From Parabacteroides sp. PH5-46 (GTDB taxonomy: Bacteria; Bacteroidota; Bacteroidia; Bacteroidales; Tannerellaceae): a DNA stretch of 64,000 bases. The position numbers were made by a program, and so were the translations under genes. Of the stretch, positions 28,975 to 40,201 are shown piece after piece. The stretch is taken from the NCBI RefSeq assembly GCF_029892785.1, contig NZ_JARXXA010000014.1:57391-121390 (forward strand). Direction: 5' to 3'. The notes beneath the pieces are model-generated. The model did not search any database. It was not told where the DNA came from and saw only the letters and a list, made by a program, of their open reading frames with translations. Positions within the stretch are counted from its first letter, which is position 1. Each line of letters begins with the position of its first letter.

Positions 28975-29409
28975 TTACACATTTTCGTTTTGATAATCAT
29001 AATCACGCCTCACAACAAACTTCGTAGTAACTGGAAGTTTTTGAGCAGCCAGACGCAATGCCTCCTTAGCAACATCGAAAGGTACCCCTTCGATTTCGAA
29101 AATTAGACGTCCTGGTGTTACCGGAGCAACGAATCCTTCCGGAGAACCTTTACCTTTACCCATACGTACTTCAGCCGGTTTCTTTGTAATAGGTTTATCC
29201 GGGAAAATCCGAACCCAAACCTGACCCTGACGTTGCATATAACGAGTTACAGCAATACGGGCGGCCTCTATTTGACGACCGGTAATCCATTTATTCTGTA
29301 ACGATTTTATTCCAAAAGAACCAAAAGCAAGCTCGTGGCCTCGTTGAGCTTCACCCTTCATCCGGCCTTTTTGCTGTCTTCTGAACTTTGTTTTTTTCGG
29401 TTGTAACAT
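28975..29409 (-). CDS. rplP: 50S ribosomal protein L16
   Basis: 144 residues: [41 protein letters not shown] and [20 protein letters not shown]. Binds near the A site and peptidyl transferase centre. The motif GKGKG...W-type Arg residue region is intact. Confidence 0.96.
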   Translation of the reverse strand: MLQPKKTKFRRQQKGRMKGEAQRGHELAFGSFGIKSLQNKWITGRQIEAARIAVTRYMQRQGQVWVRIFPDKPITKKPAEVRMGKGKGSPEGFVAPVTPGRLIFEIEGVPFDVAKEALRLAAQKLPVTTKFVVRRDYDYQNENV

Positions 29410-29428
29410 CTCTTTAAAATTCTAATGT

Positions 29429-30181
29429 TTAACGATTAGCTCTCTTCTTTTTGAAGTTTCTGTCTCCTCTTTCCCTGCTTCCACCGGCATTATCACCGCC
29501 TCTACGGTTGTTTCCGGACTCTTTCGTTGAAGTAAATGCTGGAGCTAAATCTCTCTTACCATATACTTCTCCACGACAAATCCATACTTTAATACCAAGC
29601 AACCCGACTTTTGTCAACGCTTCAGCAAGAGCATAATCTATATCAGCTCTGAAAGTGTGTAAAGGAGTTCTTCCTTCCTTATACATTTCCGAACGGGCCA
29701 TTTCAGCACCATTCAAACGACCAGAGACTTGCACTTTAATACCTTCTGCTCCCATTCTCATGGTCGAGGCTATAGCCATCTTAATAGCACGACGGTATGC
29801 AATTTTTCCTTCTAATTGACGAGCAATATTATTTGCTACAATCACAGCATCTAATTCCGGTCTTTTAATTTCGAAAATATTGATTTGTACTTCTTTGTCT
29901 GTGATCTTCTTCAATTCTTCTTTCAACTTATCAACTTCCTGACCACCTTTACCAATAATAATACCCGGACGTGATGTACAAACTGTAATTGTAATCAACT
30001 TCAACGTACGTTCAATAATAATACGCGATACACTAGCCTTTGCAAGACGGGCATTCAGATATTTACGGATTTTGCTATCTTCAAGCAAAGTATCTCCATA
30101 ATTCTTTCCGCCATACCAATTGGAATCCCATCCACGGATAATTCCTAAACGATTACTAATCGGATTTACTTTTTGTCCCAT
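29429..30181 (-). CDS. rpsC: 30S ribosomal protein S3
   Basis: 250 residues: [23 protein letters not shown] domain [25 protein letters not shown] block ([17 protein letters not shown]), and [16 protein letters not shown]. The last 35 residues (from about 215) are an R/G/N-rich tail that ends NFKKKRANR, longer than needed for the core fold. S3 lines the mRNA entry channel. Confidence 0.96.
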   Translation of the reverse strand: MGQKVNPISNRLGIIRGWDSNWYGGKNYGDTLLEDSKIRKYLNARLAKASVSRIIIERTLKLITITVCTSRPGIIIGKGGQEVDKLKEELKKITDKEVQINIFEIKRPELDAVIVANNIARQLEGKIAYRRAIKMAIASTMRMGAEGIKVQVSGRLNGAEMARSEMYKEGRTPLHTFRADIDYALAEALTKVGLLGIKVWICRGEVYGKRDLAPAFTSTKESGNNRRGGDNAGGSRERGDRNFKKKRANR

Positions 30182-30187
30182 CTACAA

Positions 30188-30598
30188 TTAATTTTGACTA
30201 TCGTTTGTACTACGTGTATCAACAAACAGAGTAACATGGTTCGAACGTTTACGAATCCTATATCCTCTTCCTTGCGGAGCTGGACGCATTCTTTTCAGTA
30301 TTACTGCATTATCTACATATATTGAAGAAACGAACAACTCTCCGGCTTCTGCTTTACGCTCATTCTTTTGCTCCCAATTGGCAATGGCAGAGCGAAGCAA
30401 TTTTTCTATTCTTGCTGAAGCTTCTTTATTGGAAAACTTCAAAACCCCTAATGCTCTAAACACTTCCATACCGCGTATCATATCTACAACGAGACGCATC
30501 TTACGGGGAGAAGTAGGCACATTTCGCAATTTTGCGAAATACATGGTTTTCTTTGCTTCTTTTCTTACTTCAGCTGATATTCTTTTTCTAGCACCCAT
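30188..30598 (-). CDS. rplV: 50S ribosomal protein L22
   Basis: 136 residues: [23 protein letters not shown] and the tunnel loop [18 protein letters not shown] identify L22, which lines the exit tunnel where macrolides act. The tail [15 protein letters not shown] is longer than in E. coli. Confidence 0.96.
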   Translation of the reverse strand: MGARKRISAEVRKEAKKTMYFAKLRNVPTSPRKMRLVVDMIRGMEVFRALGVLKFSNKEASARIEKLLRSAIANWEQKNERKAEAGELFVSSIYVDNAVILKRMRPAPQGRGYRIRKRSNHVTLFVDTRSTNDSQN

Positions 30599-30610
30599 TT
30601 TATTTGATGA

Positions 30611-30880
30611 TTATTTTTTCTTATTACCAGCGTGACCACGGAAGGTACGTGTCGGGGAAAATTCACCCAGTTTATGCCCAACCATGTTCTCGGTTACAAA
30701 AACAGGAATAAACTTGTTTCCATTATGAACTGCAATAGTATGGCCTACAAAATCAGGCGAAATCATTGAAGCTCTTGCCCATGTCTTAATGACAGCTTTC
30801 TTTCCTGACTCATTCATTGTCAGAACTTTCTTTTCAAGCTTTACATTAATATACGGGCCTTTTTTTAGTGAACGACTCAT
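30611..30880 (-). CDS. rpsS: 30S ribosomal protein S19
   Basis: 89 residues: [42 protein letters not shown] and [18 protein letters not shown]. Binds 16S rRNA in the 30S head with S13. Confidence 0.97.
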   Translation of the reverse strand: MSRSLKKGPYINVKLEKKVLTMNESGKKAVIKTWARASMISPDFVGHTIAVHNGNKFIPVFVTENMVGHKLGEFSPTRTFRGHAGNKKK

Positions 30881-30900
30881 AGTTTACTTAATTAATCAGA

Positions 30901-31725
30901 TTACTTTTTCCTTTTCTCAATAATGTACTTAGAAGAGTGTTTCTTCGGAGCTCTTGTTTTCAAGCCCTTAGCATACAAGCCTTTGCGAGACCTTGGATGA
31001 CCTCCTGAAGCACGTCCTTCACCTCCACCCATTGGGTGATCAACCGGGTTCATTACAACCCCACGGTTACGCGGACGACGTCCAAGCCATCTGGAACGAC
31101 CGGCTTTACCTGATTTTTCAAGACCATGGTCTGAATTTCCAACACTACCAATAGTAGCCTTGCATGCAGCAAGGATCTTCCTGGTTTCACCAGAAGGCAT
31201 TCTTATAATCACATAAGTTCCTTCTCTTGAAGTCAGCTGAGCAAAACCTCCAGCAGAACGTACAAACTTTGCACCTTGTCCCGGACGAAGCTCAATATTG
31301 TGAATAATAGTACCTACAGGGATATTTGCCATCGGCAATGAATTCCCTATTTCAGGAGCCACATCGCTACCTGAAATCACTGTTTGGCCAACTTCCAATC
31401 CGTTTGGAGCAATGATATAACTCTTGGCTCCATCGGCATAATACAACAAGGCAATACGTGAAGTACGATTTGGATCATACTCTATTGACTTAACTGTTGC
31501 TGGAACGCCATCTTTATTTCTCTTGAAATCGATAATTCTGTACTTTTGTTTATGACCGCCACCGATATAACGCATTGTCATCTTACCAGTGTTGTTACGG
31601 CCACCTGTACGTTTTTTACCTGTTACAAGAGACTTTTCTGGTGTACTTGCAGTGATTTTATCAAATGCACCAATAATCTTGTGTCTCTGCCCCGGTGTTG
31701 TGGGCTTTAATTTGCGTATTCCCAT
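30901..31725 (-). CDS. rplB: 50S ribosomal protein L2
   Basis: 274 residues: [21 protein letters not shown], the active-site-proximal His in [20 protein letters not shown], and [14 protein letters not shown]. One of the most conserved large-subunit proteins, needed for subunit association. Six bases after rplW. Confidence 0.97.
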   Translation of the reverse strand: MGIRKLKPTTPGQRHKIIGAFDKITASTPEKSLVTGKKRTGGRNNTGKMTMRYIGGGHKQKYRIIDFKRNKDGVPATVKSIEYDPNRTSRIALLYYADGAKSYIIAPNGLEVGQTVISGSDVAPEIGNSLPMANIPVGTIIHNIELRPGQGAKFVRSAGGFAQLTSREGTYVIIRMPSGETRKILAACKATIGSVGNSDHGLEKSGKAGRSRWLGRRPRNRGVVMNPVDHPMGGGEGRASGGHPRSRKGLYAKGLKTRAPKKHSSKYIIEKRKK

Positions 31726-31731
31726 TTCTTT

Positions 31732-32025
31732 TTAGATATTACTAAAGAAATCAATTATTTCTCCTTCTTTCAACGTTACGATTGCTTTCTTGAATGACGA
31801 CTGTTTTCCGCTGATGATACCTGATTTGGTATAACGGCTTTTACGCTTTCCGTCATAGTTCATAGTATTAACATCAACTACAGTTACATTATACATTCCT
31901 TCAATCGCTTCTTTAATCTGCAACTTATTGGCATCAGGAGAAACTCGAAAACCATAGCGATTTGGCATTTTGTCAGTAATCGCTGTTAGTTTCTCAGTTA
32001 CGATAGGTTTAATAATTATTCCCAT
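31732..32025 (-). CDS. rplW: 50S ribosomal protein L23
   Basis: 97 residues: IIIKPIVTEKLTAITDKMPN, YGFRVSPDANKLQIKEAIE and VDVNTMNYDGKRKSRYTKSG. Docking site for trigger factor and SRP at the tunnel exit. Confidence 0.95.
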   Translation of the reverse strand: MGIIIKPIVTEKLTAITDKMPNRYGFRVSPDANKLQIKEAIEGMYNVTVVDVNTMNYDGKRKSRYTKSGIISGKQSSFKKAIVTLKEGEIIDFFSNI

Positions 32026-32036
32026 TTTTCTATTCC

Positions 32037-32666
32037 TTATGCTTTAAAAAGTTCTTCGATCTTCTCTACCGATTTTTCGGTCAATATTACACTAGCAGCA
32101 TCTAAAATCTTATATGTATTCAACTCAGAAGCCGTAGTTACATTTGCCTTCTTCAGGTTACGGGCAGACAAATAGATTGATTTATTGTTTTCTGGTAATA
32201 CCAAAAGCAACTTGCAGTCAGCAAGGTTCAGACTTTTCGCCATAGCTGTAAACTCTTTTGTTTTGGGAGTTTCCATTGAAAAATCTTCTACAACAATAAT
32301 CGCATTGCCTTTCGCTTTATAAGTCAAAGCTGACTTACGAGCCAGACTCTTCACTTTTTTATTCAGTTTGAAACTATAGTCTCTTGGCTTTGGGCCAAAA
32401 ACACGAGCACCTCCTACCAATACAGGAGAGTTAATGTCACCACGACGGGCTCCACCACCACCTTTTTGACGGATTAACTTACGTGTACTTCCAGACATTT
32501 CGCTTCTTTCTTTCGACTTATGAGTTCCCTGACGTTTGTTTGCCATATACTGTTTTACATCCAGATAAATAGCATGATCATTGGGTTCAATGCTGAATAT
32601 CGCATCGTTTAAAGTTACCTTTCTTCCGGTATCTTCTCCTTTAATATTTAATACGTTCAGTTCCAT
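32037..32666 (-). CDS. rplD: 50S ribosomal protein L4
   Basis: 209 residues: [40 protein letters not shown] (tunnel loop) and [20 protein letters not shown]. In E. coli L4 autoregulates the S10 operon. Start overlaps the rplC stop as TAATG. Confidence 0.96.
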   Translation of the reverse strand: MELNVLNIKGEDTGRKVTLNDAIFSIEPNDHAIYLDVKQYMANKRQGTHKSKERSEMSGSTRKLIRQKGGGGARRGDINSPVLVGGARVFGPKPRDYSFKLNKKVKSLARKSALTYKAKGNAIIVVEDFSMETPKTKEFTAMAKSLNLADCKLLLVLPENNKSIYLSARNLKKANVTTASELNTYKILDAASVILTEKSVEKIEELFKA

Positions 32667-33283
32667 TACTTTTCAATTAATACGATTGAACCTTTTGCTC
32701 CGGGAACAGACCCTTTGACCAATAAAAGATTATGCTCTGGTATCACCTTGAGCACTTCCAGATTCTGAACAGTCACACGTTCATTACCCATCTGACCAGC
32801 CATACGCGTTCCTTTGAACACTTTCGCAGGATAAGAACAAGCACCAATAGCACCCGGAGCACGTAAACGATTGTGCTGACCGTGAGTACTCTGTCCTACT
32901 CCACCAAAACCATGACGCTTTACAACGCCCTGGAATCCTTTACCTTTAGATGTTCCCACCACGTCTACATAGACTGCATCCTGTAAGTATTCTACAGTGA
33001 TTACATCTCCTAGATTATACGCAGTTTCAAAACTCTTGAACTCAGCCAAGTGTCTCTTGGGTGTCACACCTGCTTTTTTAAAGTGACCCATTTCAGGCTT
33101 AGATGTATGTTTCTCTTTTTTGTCAGAGAAACCCAACTGTACTGCCTCATAGCCATCTTTTTCAAGCGTTTTAATTTGTGTAACCACGCAAGGACCCACT
33201 TCGATAACAGTGCATGGAAGATTCTTTCCCTCGGCACTGAAAACGGATGTCATTCCGATTTTTTTTCCTAACAATCCTGGCAT
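32666..33283 (-). CDS. rplC: 50S ribosomal protein L3
   Basis: 205 residues: [39 protein letters not shown] and [20 protein letters not shown], the loop near the peptidyl transferase centre. Early assembly protein. Coupled to rplD. Confidence 0.97.
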   Translation of the reverse strand: MPGLLGKKIGMTSVFSAEGKNLPCTVIEVGPCVVTQIKTLEKDGYEAVQLGFSDKKEKHTSKPEMGHFKKAGVTPKRHLAEFKSFETAYNLGDVITVEYLQDAVYVDVVGTSKGKGFQGVVKRHGFGGVGQSTHGQHNRLRAPGAIGACSYPAKVFKGTRMAGQMGNERVTVQNLEVLKVIPEHNLLLVKGSVPGAKGSIVLIEK

Positions 33284-33302
33284 TTCACTTAATTTTTAAT
33301 TA

Positions 33303-33608
33303 TCACACTTTAATTTCAACTTCCACACCACTGGGTAATTCCAGTTTCATCAATGCATCAACTGTTTTTGCAGTTGAGCTATAAATATCAATCAATCTCT
33401 TATAAGAAGAGAGTTCGAACTGCTCACGTGATTTTTTGTTAACGAACGTAGAGCGGTTCACTGTAAAGATACGCTTGTGTGTAGGCAGAGGTATAGGACC
33501 ACTTACTACTGCACCGGTAGCCTTTACTGTCTTTACGATTTTTTCAGCAGACTTGTCTACCAAAGAATAATCGTAAGATTTCAATTTAATTCTAATTTTT
33601 TGGCTCAT
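33303..33608 (-). CDS. rpsJ: 30S ribosomal protein S10 (NusE)
   Basis: 101 residues: [40 protein letters not shown] and [21 protein letters not shown]. Part of the 30S head and, as NusE, of transcription antitermination complexes. It opens the S10 section; 62 bp separate it from fusA. Confidence 0.97.
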   Translation of the reverse strand: MSQKIRIKLKSYDYSLVDKSAEKIVKTVKATGAVVSGPIPLPTHKRIFTVNRSTFVNKKSREQFELSSYKRLIDIYSSTAKTVDALMKLELPSGVEVEIKV

Positions 33609-33670
33609 TTCTATTTGTTAATTATCTATTAATAATTGGGGAAAGAGCCATTCTCTCCCCCAATTTTTTT

Positions 33671-35797
33671 TTATTTTATAAGATCAACACGTCCTTGAAC
33701 TTCAGTCAGCACCTGCTTAGCTATTGAGCCGGATACTTCCGTATAATGCGAGAACTGCATGGAAGAAGTTGCTCTTCCCGAAGTAATCGTACGCAAGGCT
33801 GTTACGTATCCGAATGTTTCAGCCAAAGGAACTTTAGCTTTTACGATACGAGCTCCAGTACGGCTTGTTTCCATACCTTCAACCTGTCCACGACGTTTGT
33901 TCAAGTCACCAATTACATCACCCATACTTTCTTCCGGAGTAACCACTTCAATCTTCATGATTGGTTCCATCAAAACAGGGCTGGCTTTTTCCGAAGCACT
34001 CTTGAATGCCTGGATTGCACAGATTTCATAAGATAACTGGTCAGAGTCGACAGTATGGTAAGAACCATCAATAAGAGTCACTTTCAACTGATCCAGCGGA
34101 TAACCTGCCAAAATACCATTCTTCATAGCCTTTTGGAATCCTTTCTGTACAGAAGGTATAAACTCTTTAGGAATATTACCACCTTTTACTTCGTCAACAA
34201 ACTGCAATTCACCTTCAAAATCTTTATCAGCCGGTTCAACACGAACAATGATATCAGCGAATTTACCACGACCTCCAGATTGTTTCTTATATACTTCACG
34301 AAGTTCAACAGACTTGCTGATCGCTTCTTTATAAGTTACCTGAGGACGTCCCTGGTTACATTCTACTTTAAATTCACGACGTAGACGGTCGATAATGATC
34401 TCCAAGTGAAGCTCACCCATTCCGCTTATTACGGTTTGACCTGTATCTTCATTTGTCTGAACACGGAAAGTTGGATCTTCTTCTGACAATTTAGCCAATC
34501 CGATACCCAGCTTATCTAAGTCTTTCTGTGTTTTTGGTTCAACAGCTATACCGATTACAGGTTCTGGGAATTCGATTGATTCCAATACAATCGGATGAGC
34601 TTCATCACACAATGTATCACCTGTACGGATATCTTTAAAACCTACACCTGCGCCGATGTCACCACAACCAATCAATTCCATTGGGTTTTGTTTGTTTGAG
34701 TGCATCTGGAACAAACGTGAAATACGTTCTTTCTTATCAGAGCGGGTATTCAATACATATGAACCGGCATGCAATTCTCCAGAATATACACGGAAGAAGC
34801 AAAGACGGCCTACATAGGGGTCTGTTGCAATCTTAAATGCCAAAGCTGTTAATGGCTCACTTGATTGAGGAGTACGAACGATCACCTTGTCCGAATCTCT
34901 CGGATCTGTACCTTCAATAGCCGGTGTATCCATCGGACTCGGAAGATAATTACATACAGAATCCAATAAAGTTTGTACACCTTTGTTTTTGAAAGAAGAA
35001 CCACAAATAATTGGGTTGATCTGCATAGCCAATGTTCCTTTACGGATTGCTACTCTGATCTCGTCTTCTGTGATAGTAGAAGGATCTTCAAAGTATTTCT
35101 CCATTAAGCTATCATCACATTCAGCCAGCACTTCAAGCATTTTATCTCTCCATTCTTCGGCTTCAGCTACCAAATCCGCAGGAATTTCTTCTATCGAATA
35201 TTCTGCTCCCATTGTTTCATCATGCCACAGAATGGCTTTCATCGTTACAAGGTCTACTACACCTTTAAACTTTTCTTCCGCACCAACGGGTATCTGTATC
35301 GGGCAAGGAGTTGCACCTAATACATCTTTAACCTGACGAACTACTTCAAAAAAGTTTGCACCCGAACGGTCCATTTTATTTACATAACCGATTCTTGGTA
35401 CATTATACTTATCAGCTTGCCTCCATACTGTTTCTGATTGGGGTTCTACACCACCAACTGCACAAAATGCGGCAACTGCACCATCAAGGATACGCAAAGA
35501 ACGTTCAACTTCAACTGTGAAGTCAACGTGCCCCGGGGTATCAATCAGGTTTATTTTATATTTCTCGTTATTATGATTCCAGAAAGTTGTTGTAGCAGCA
35601 GAGGTGATTGTAATACCACGTTCCTGCTCTTGTGCCATCCAGTCCATAGTCGCAGCGCCATCATGAACCTCACCGATTTTGTGAGTCAATCCGGTATAGA
35701 AAAGAATACGTTCTGAAGTCGTAGTCTTCCCTGCATCAATATGCGCCATGATACCGATGTTTCTTGTGTATTTTAAAAGTTCGTCACTTTTTGCCAT
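33671..35797 (-). CDS. fusA: Elongation factor G
   Basis: 708 residues. G1 motif [19 protein letters not shown] near residues 17-35, effector [19 protein letters not shown]3 DTPGHVDF and G4 NKMDRSG, followed by domains II-V ending in [20 protein letters not shown]. It translocates tRNA and mRNA at each elongation step. Position between rpsG and rpsJ marks this as the main EF-G rather than a paralog of the fusA2 type. Confidence 0.95.
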   Translation of the reverse strand: MAKSDELLKYTRNIGIMAHIDAGKTTTSERILFYTGLTHKIGEVHDGAATMDWMAQEQERGITITSAATTTFWNHNNEKYKINLIDTPGHVDFTVEVERSLRILDGAVAAFCAVGGVEPQSETVWRQADKYNVPRIGYVNKMDRSGANFFEVVRQVKDVLGATPCPIQIPVGAEEKFKGVVDLVTMKAILWHDETMGAEYSIEEIPADLVAEAEEWRDKMLEVLAECDDSLMEKYFEDPSTITEDEIRVAIRKGTLAMQINPIICGSSFKNKGVQTLLDSVCNYLPSPMDTPAIEGTDPRDSDKVIVRTPQSSEPLTALAFKIATDPYVGRLCFFRVYSGELHAGSYVLNTRSDKKERISRLFQMHSNKQNPMELIGCGDIGAGVGFKDIRTGDTLCDEAHPIVLESIEFPEPVIGIAVEPKTQKDLDKLGIGLAKLSEEDPTFRVQTNEDTGQTVISGMGELHLEIIIDRLRREFKVECNQGRPQVTYKEAISKSVELREVYKKQSGGRGKFADIIVRVEPADKDFEGELQFVDEVKGGNIPKEFIPSVQKGFQKAMKNGILAGYPLDQLKVTLIDGSYHTVDSDQLSYEICAIQAFKSASEKASPVLMEPIMKIEVVTPEESMGDVIGDLNKRRGQVEGMETSRTGARIVKAKVPLAETFGYVTALRTITSGRATSSMQFSHYTEVSGSIAKQVLTEVQGRVDLIK

Positions 35798-35830
35798 TGT
35801 CTTTTATAATCTCCTATAAACTAATACTAA

Positions 35831-36307
35831 TTAAAACCTAAAGTGAGCAAATGCACGGTTTGCTTCTGCCATGCGATGCATATCTTCTTTTCTTTTATAT
35901 GCTCCTCCCTGGTTGTTGAATGCATCAACAATCTCTGCAGAAAGTTTGTCAGACATAGTCTTTCCACCTCTCTTGCGAGAATAGATGATCAAATTCTTCA
36001 TTGAAATAGATTCTTTGCGATCAGGGCGAATTTCAGTAGGAACTTGGAATGTAGCACCACCTACACGGCGGGATTTCACTTCGACTTGGGGAGTAATATT
36101 ATCGAGTGCAGCTTTCCAAATTTCGAGTGCAGATTTTTCTTCGTTCGGTAATTTGGTCTTTACAGTTTCCAAAGCGGAATAGAAAATTTCATAGGCAGTA
36201 TTCTTCTTGCCATCATACATTAAATGGTTAACGAACTTCGTTACCTTTACATCACCGAAAACAGGATCTGGTAAGACCTGTCTTTTCTTTGGTTTTGCTT
36301 TTCTCAT
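35831..36307 (-). CDS. rpsG: 30S ribosomal protein S7
   Basis: 158 residues: [41 protein letters not shown] and the C-terminal [21 protein letters not shown]. Organises the 30S head and E-site exit. There are 148 bp between it and rpsL. Confidence 0.97.
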   Translation of the reverse strand: MRKAKPKKRQVLPDPVFGDVKVTKFVNHLMYDGKKNTAYEIFYSALETVKTKLPNEEKSALEIWKAALDNITPQVEVKSRRVGGATFQVPTEIRPDRKESISMKNLIIYSRKRGGKTMSDKLSAEIVDAFNNQGGAYKRKEDMHRMAEANRAFAHFRF

Positions 36308-36455
36308 TTGTTTTCAAAAATTTTCGTTCTTGTTTCTTGGTTGCCTTTTTTGTCTTCAACGATTCCTCCGAATCATTTACTCAACCTTAATAGCCTTTCC
36401 AAATAACTCAAACCAGCTTTAATACTTAATTTAAAATCTCAGTTTGAAGGAATAA

Positions 36456-36845
36456 TTACTTCTTTGCTGCACCAGCTTTCGGACGTTTAGCTCCATATTT
36501 AGAGCGTCTTTGTGTACGACCATTTACGCCGGCAGTATCCAAAGTACCACGTACAATATGGTAACGTACCCCTGGAAGGTCTTTTACACGACCACCACGT
36601 ACTAATACGATAGAGTGTTCCTGTAAGTTGTGTCCTTCGCCCGGAATATAAGAGTTCACCTCTTTACCATTTGTCAAACGTACTCTTGCTACTTTACGCA
36701 TTGCAGAGTTTGGTTTCTTCGGTGTTGTAGTATATACTCTCACACATACGCCACGTCTTTGGGGACAAGCATCCAGTGCTGGAGATTTACCTTTAACCAC
36801 CAAAGTTTCCCTTCCTTTTCTCACTAATTGCTGAATTGTAGGCAT
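36456..36845 (-). CDS. rpsL: 30S ribosomal protein S12
   Basis: 129 residues: [36 protein letters not shown] and [21 protein letters not shown]. The decoding-centre loops TPKKPNSA and GRVKDLPG carry the lysines whose loss gives streptomycin resistance; both are wild type. First gene of the superoperon; promoter candidates lie at 36912-36941 and 36986-36993. Confidence 0.97.
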   Translation of the reverse strand: MPTIQQLVRKGRETLVVKGKSPALDACPQRRGVCVRVYTTTPKKPNSAMRKVARVRLTNGKEVNSYIPGEGHNLQEHSIVLVRGGRVKDLPGVRYHIVRGTLDTAGVNGRTQRRSKYGAKRPKAGAAKK

Positions 36846-36911
36846 TTTTTTTCTTTTTAAACTTTGTATGTATTTTTATTGTTACTAATTCACGCTTTCG
36901 TTTTCGGACTG

Positions 36912-36941
36912 CAAAATTACGGATTATTTCCGTATAACCAA
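36912..36941 (-). promoter_or_regulatory. Promoter of the ribosomal superoperon
   Basis: Minus strand: TTG (36939-36941), 19-bp spacer, TAATTTTG (36912-36919). This fits the Bacteroidetes consensus and would start transcription about 60 bp before rpsL. Confidence 0.65.
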
Positions 36942-37149
36942 TAAGTTATACCGATATTTCCGTGGTTTTTAGTGCGAAAACGGCACAAAGGTAGGAATTT
37001 ATCCCTTTTTTTCTATATAAGCCTCTGTATATATTTTGGATAATTATTATTTTTTAACAATCAGCCATATGCATTGAATAAATAAGAACTGTAGTATTAT
37101 AGGATACATACGAATAAAAACCACTTTGTCTCAATATAAGTAGGATGTA

Positions 37150-37177
37150 TACAAAAACAAAAGGACGGGAGCCATCC
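37150..37177 (-). terminator. Terminator after the opine-dehydrogenase-like gene
   Basis: Minus strand GGATGG-CTC-CCGTCC (one G-T pair; 37163-37177) followed by TTTTGTTTTTG. It starts at the stop codon of the gene ending at 37179. Confidence 0.6.
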
Positions 37178-37178
37178 G

Positions 37179-38294
37179 CTAAAGATCTGAAAGTTTCCTG
37201 ATGTTGTCAATACCGAAATTCTGGATAATGCCACTACAAGGCAGATCTTGTCCTTTTAACTCAGAACCTACAAGGTATTCTTTTTGCATCCGACCTTGCA
37301 TCCACTGCAGAAGCGTGTCAATATAAGGCGTATCCATGCTCATGGCTTCAGCTATAGATTTGATAATCAAAAGTCCAAAGGGAATATCTTCTGTAAAATA
37401 ACGATTGGAATAGTCTACATAATATTTACCGGCTTGGTTAATCATCGCCATTTTTATTCCTTTAAAGGCAGTAATCGAACGTATTTTTCGGGTCAGAGAA
37501 GCCGGATCTGTAGATTCATAATACTCCAGTATGCCGGGGATTTCTTCCCTTTTTACAGGAAGATGCTCCAGTATTTTCTGAAACTCATTGTCGCAATTAA
37601 TCAGCACTTCCGAACTATAATCATCCCACTCTTCATAAAACATAAATTCTTTATCAAAGGCATCGGTTGTTTCTTTACTCAACATGCCATATATACGGGT
37701 AGGATGTAATAGAGGATTGCTATTTGTCAAAGTAGCTTCCAGGTAATGATTTAATGTATAGGTAGGGGTATCGAAGGCTTGCGAAAAGAAAGCAGCAAGT
37801 TCGTCTAGTTTTCCATCCGCAAGGCATCCAGCAATCTTCAGTTTTGATTTATAACCCTTAATCTCGGCGCTTTTCCCATACTCGATCAGTCTGCAAATAT
37901 ACGGAACCCGCTGAAAGCCGAATAAGCCACACGTAGAGCCTAATATATGTCTGGCAATCCAGAAAAATCCGTTACTGCAAACAACAGACCCTACCAATGT
38001 TTCCGGACGAATATACGGCTTCGCATCCCGCAACGTCTGTTCTACCAGAAAGCCTGGAACACATAAAAGAATCATATCTGAGATAGCAACTGTATCTTCC
38101 GGACGGCCTGAAACAACATTCAATACACCTTTGATAGTTTTGCCATTACAATCATTTACTATAATTTCAGACTGCCATTGGGTCGGACGGCTAGTCCATA
38201 TATTTACGGTATATCCTTTATTACTTAAAACAGCCGCAATTACATGTCCTAAACTGCCTCCTCCGCAAATGCAGATACTTTTCGGTCCCGCCAT
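37179..38294 (-). CDS. Octopine/nopaline dehydrogenase-family NAD(P)-dependent oxidoreductase
   Basis: 371 residues. The N-terminus has a Rossmann dinucleotide site ICICGGGSLGHVIAAVLSN (residues 7-25), like ketopantoate reductase and opine dehydrogenases, and the C-terminal half is helical with HPTRIYGML near residue 205 and GIKMAMINQAGKYYVDYSNR, matching the opine dehydrogenase all-alpha domain (conserved His). Family enzymes reductively join an alpha-keto acid to an amino group, or the reverse. Its start lies one base after the fused NTase-aminotransferase stop, so the two almost surely serve one pathway. Substrate unknown. Confidence 0.75.
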   Translation of the reverse strand: MAGPKSICICGGGSLGHVIAAVLSNKGYTVNIWTSRPTQWQSEIIVNDCNGKTIKGVLNVVSGRPEDTVAISDMILLCVPGFLVEQTLRDAKPYIRPETLVGSVVCSNGFFWIARHILGSTCGLFGFQRVPYICRLIEYGKSAEIKGYKSKLKIAGCLADGKLDELAAFFSQAFDTPTYTLNHYLEATLTNSNPLLHPTRIYGMLSKETTDAFDKEFMFYEEWDDYSSEVLINCDNEFQKILEHLPVKREEIPGILEYYESTDPASLTRKIRSITAFKGIKMAMINQAGKYYVDYSNRYFTEDIPFGLLIIKSIAEAMSMDTPYIDTLLQWMQGRMQKEYLVGSELKGQDLPCSGIIQNFGIDNIRKLSDL

Positions 38295-38295
38295 A

Positions 38296-40110
38296 TTATT
38301 TATCTAATCGCTGTAGCGCTTCTTTTAACATATTATTATCTTTCTCGTCCCTTATGGCTATACGAATGTATTGCGAAGAGTTGAAGCCAACCTTATTTGA
38401 GCAATCTTTTATTAAAATATTATCGGCGTATAGCAACTGGCTGCACAATTCCTTGGCGGAATATTTTTCCGTAACCTCACACAGGAAGTAATTGGCAGCA
38501 GAAGGTATTATTCTTAGGTAGGAAATATCACTCAGGAGCATACGGAAACGTTCCCGTTCTCTTACAAACTGCAGACAAGCCTGCTCGTACGCATCTTGGT
38601 ATTTGATGAATATCTGCATGAAGAATTCGGCAAATGAATTGATATTCCATATCGAAACTTCTTTTTTTATCTGTCCGATCAGTTCTGTATTCCCGGAAGC
38701 CATAAAGCCCAGTCGCAAACCGGGAACACCATACGATTTAGAGATACTTTTGATAACTATTACATGTGGATTAGCCGATAGAAAATCTTTTCTGAAAAGA
38801 CTAAATCGCTTATCCGTATCGGCAAAATCTATAAATGATTCATCAAGAATAAATGTCAGATTCTTATCTCCACTCCACTTAACAAGCTTCAATACATCAT
38901 CCTGCGACAGTAAGTTTCCCGAAGGATTATCCGGATTAATGATCACCAGTTGGCTGATATCTGTTCCTTCAAAGAATGTAATCAGATCATCTGCCGAATA
39001 GGAGAAATTCTTGTTGGCGGGATGGAAGACAACTTTATTCGATGCCGACAGGCGATTCGGATATTCCTCAAAAGTCGGATATACAAGCCCTGTCTTCAGA
39101 TCATTCAGGTGCAAATAGGCATGTATCAGTTCGGCAGCCCCATTCCCTACCACTATTTGCTCGGGATAAATACCAGTAAAGCGGGCAGCCAATGCTGAAT
39201 TAACACCCATGCCGGAAGGATATTCCGTTAGCAAAATATTAAAGTTGGAAGACATTTCCTCCTTCATTCTTTCATTCGGAAAATAAGGATTCACCAGATA
39301 ACAGAAATCTGTCATCTGAGGAAATCGCCAATATCCTCCAAAACGTCTGCCGTACAAATGGGGAGCCTCTTCTTCTGACGAGAAAAGAGCTTCTGCATTT
39401 TGCAGATCTTGCTCATCGTCTATTTCATACCATTTCTCATCGGCAATAGGCATTGCTTTCAGGTTTGGCTCATCCAGCAAAGATATAACCCTCAATACCT
39501 GCTCGTAATATTCATTATTTCCCAAAGCCTTGCTGTATGCCTCCAGGAAAGGAACGTATTTATTCGACGAAAAATCAACACTGAACTTGTAGATATTCAC
39601 TGTCTTATAGTAATGTTCTTTTTCGCTGAAGCGAAACGCTTTCTTGGGTATAAAATTAATGATATTATTGTCTGCGTCAATGGTAACAACCGTCCCGTCC
39701 ATCCAGCTCTGATATTTGGCTACAACCGTCAGGTTAGGATAAGGGTTACGAATCAGTTTCTTTATTATTTGTTTGGAGAAAATCAGATCCGACTCCAAAA
39801 GAATCGTTTCATCTTCCATCAAGTATTCGCGAGCCAGGTATAGGGAGTAAATATTGTTTGTTTTGTCGTACAGCTTATTCTCTACATAGAATATAGGTGT
39901 TCCATTAAATGTATCACCAATCAGTTTCTTTACATTCTCGCCCTTATAACCAATTACAATAATAATACGCCGCATATTTTCACTGGTGAGCTGGGTCAAC
40001 ATACGCTCTATCAATGTTTGAGAGTGAACCTTCACCATACATTTGGTATTATCTTTGGTGAGATCACCGAGACGCTTACCCATCCCTGCCGCCAATATTA
40101 TTGCTTGCAT
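38296..40110 (-). CDS. Fused sugar/choline-type nucleotidyltransferase and class I/II aminotransferase (or PLP decarboxylase)
   Basis: 604 residues, two enzymes in one chain. Residues 1-240: NTP transferase of the LicC/PntC type with ILAAGMGKRLGDLTKDNTKCMVKV, the G-x-G-x-R-x..K signature, and ETILLESDLIF. Residues about 255-604: fold-type I PLP enzyme like HisC/CobD with NPDNPSGN, ILDESFIDF and the Schiff-base Lys in IKSISKSYGVPGLRLGF near residue 457. Such fusions are known for cytidylyltransferases that activate amino-alcohol or aminophosphonate head groups; here the partner opine-dehydrogenase-like gene is new to that theme. Product not known; possibly CDP-activated amino compound for surface glycan or lipid decoration. 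Confidence 0.8.
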   Translation of the reverse strand: MQAIILAAGMGKRLGDLTKDNTKCMVKVHSQTLIERMLTQLTSENMRRIIIVIGYKGENVKKLIGDTFNGTPIFYVENKLYDKTNNIYSLYLAREYLMEDETILLESDLIFSKQIIKKLIRNPYPNLTVVAKYQSWMDGTVVTIDADNNIINFIPKKAFRFSEKEHYYKTVNIYKFSVDFSSNKYVPFLEAYSKALGNNEYYEQVLRVISLLDEPNLKAMPIADEKWYEIDDEQDLQNAEALFSSEEEAPHLYGRRFGGYWRFPQMTDFCYLVNPYFPNERMKEEMSSNFNILLTEYPSGMGVNSALAARFTGIYPEQIVVGNGAAELIHAYLHLNDLKTGLVYPTFEEYPNRLSASNKVVFHPANKNFSYSADDLITFFEGTDISQLVIINPDNPSGNLLSQDDVLKLVKWSGDKNLTFILDESFIDFADTDKRFSLFRKDFLSANPHVIVIKSISKSYGVPGLRLGFMASGNTELIGQIKKEVSIWNINSFAEFFMQIFIKYQDAYEQACLQFVRERERFRMLLSDISYLRIIPSAANYFLCEVTEKYSAKELCSQLLYADNILIKDCSNKVGFNSSQYIRIAIRDEKDNNMLKEALQRLDK

Positions 40111-40171
40111 TTGAAATATTCCTAATTAGTACTCGTTTTTTAAAGAAACACAAAAATAGAGAAATATCCTC

Positions 40172-40179
40172 TATCTTTG
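40172..40179 (+). promoter_or_regulatory. -7 box for ugd
   Basis: Plus-strand TATCTTTG, 22 bp before the ATG at 40202; no clear -33 element. The 91-bp region is shared with the divergent NTase-aminotransferase gene. Confidence 0.5.
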
Positions 40180-40201
40180 TAAAAACATCAAAAAAGAATT
40201 T

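Larger units (their letters stand above)
36846..37178. promoter_or_regulatory. Leader and promoter region of the ribosomal superoperon
   Basis: 333 bp without a gene. It contains two minus-strand -7 boxes for rpsL (the better one listed separately; a second, TACCTTTG, at 36986-36993) and, at its upstream end, the terminator of the opine-dehydrogenase-like gene. The rest is AT-rich and shows no further structure to me. Confidence 0.6.

Noticed and set aside
33746..35716. Several plus-strand open frames opposite fusA
   Set aside because: All lie within the conserved fusA coding sequence; no start context or recognisable domain.
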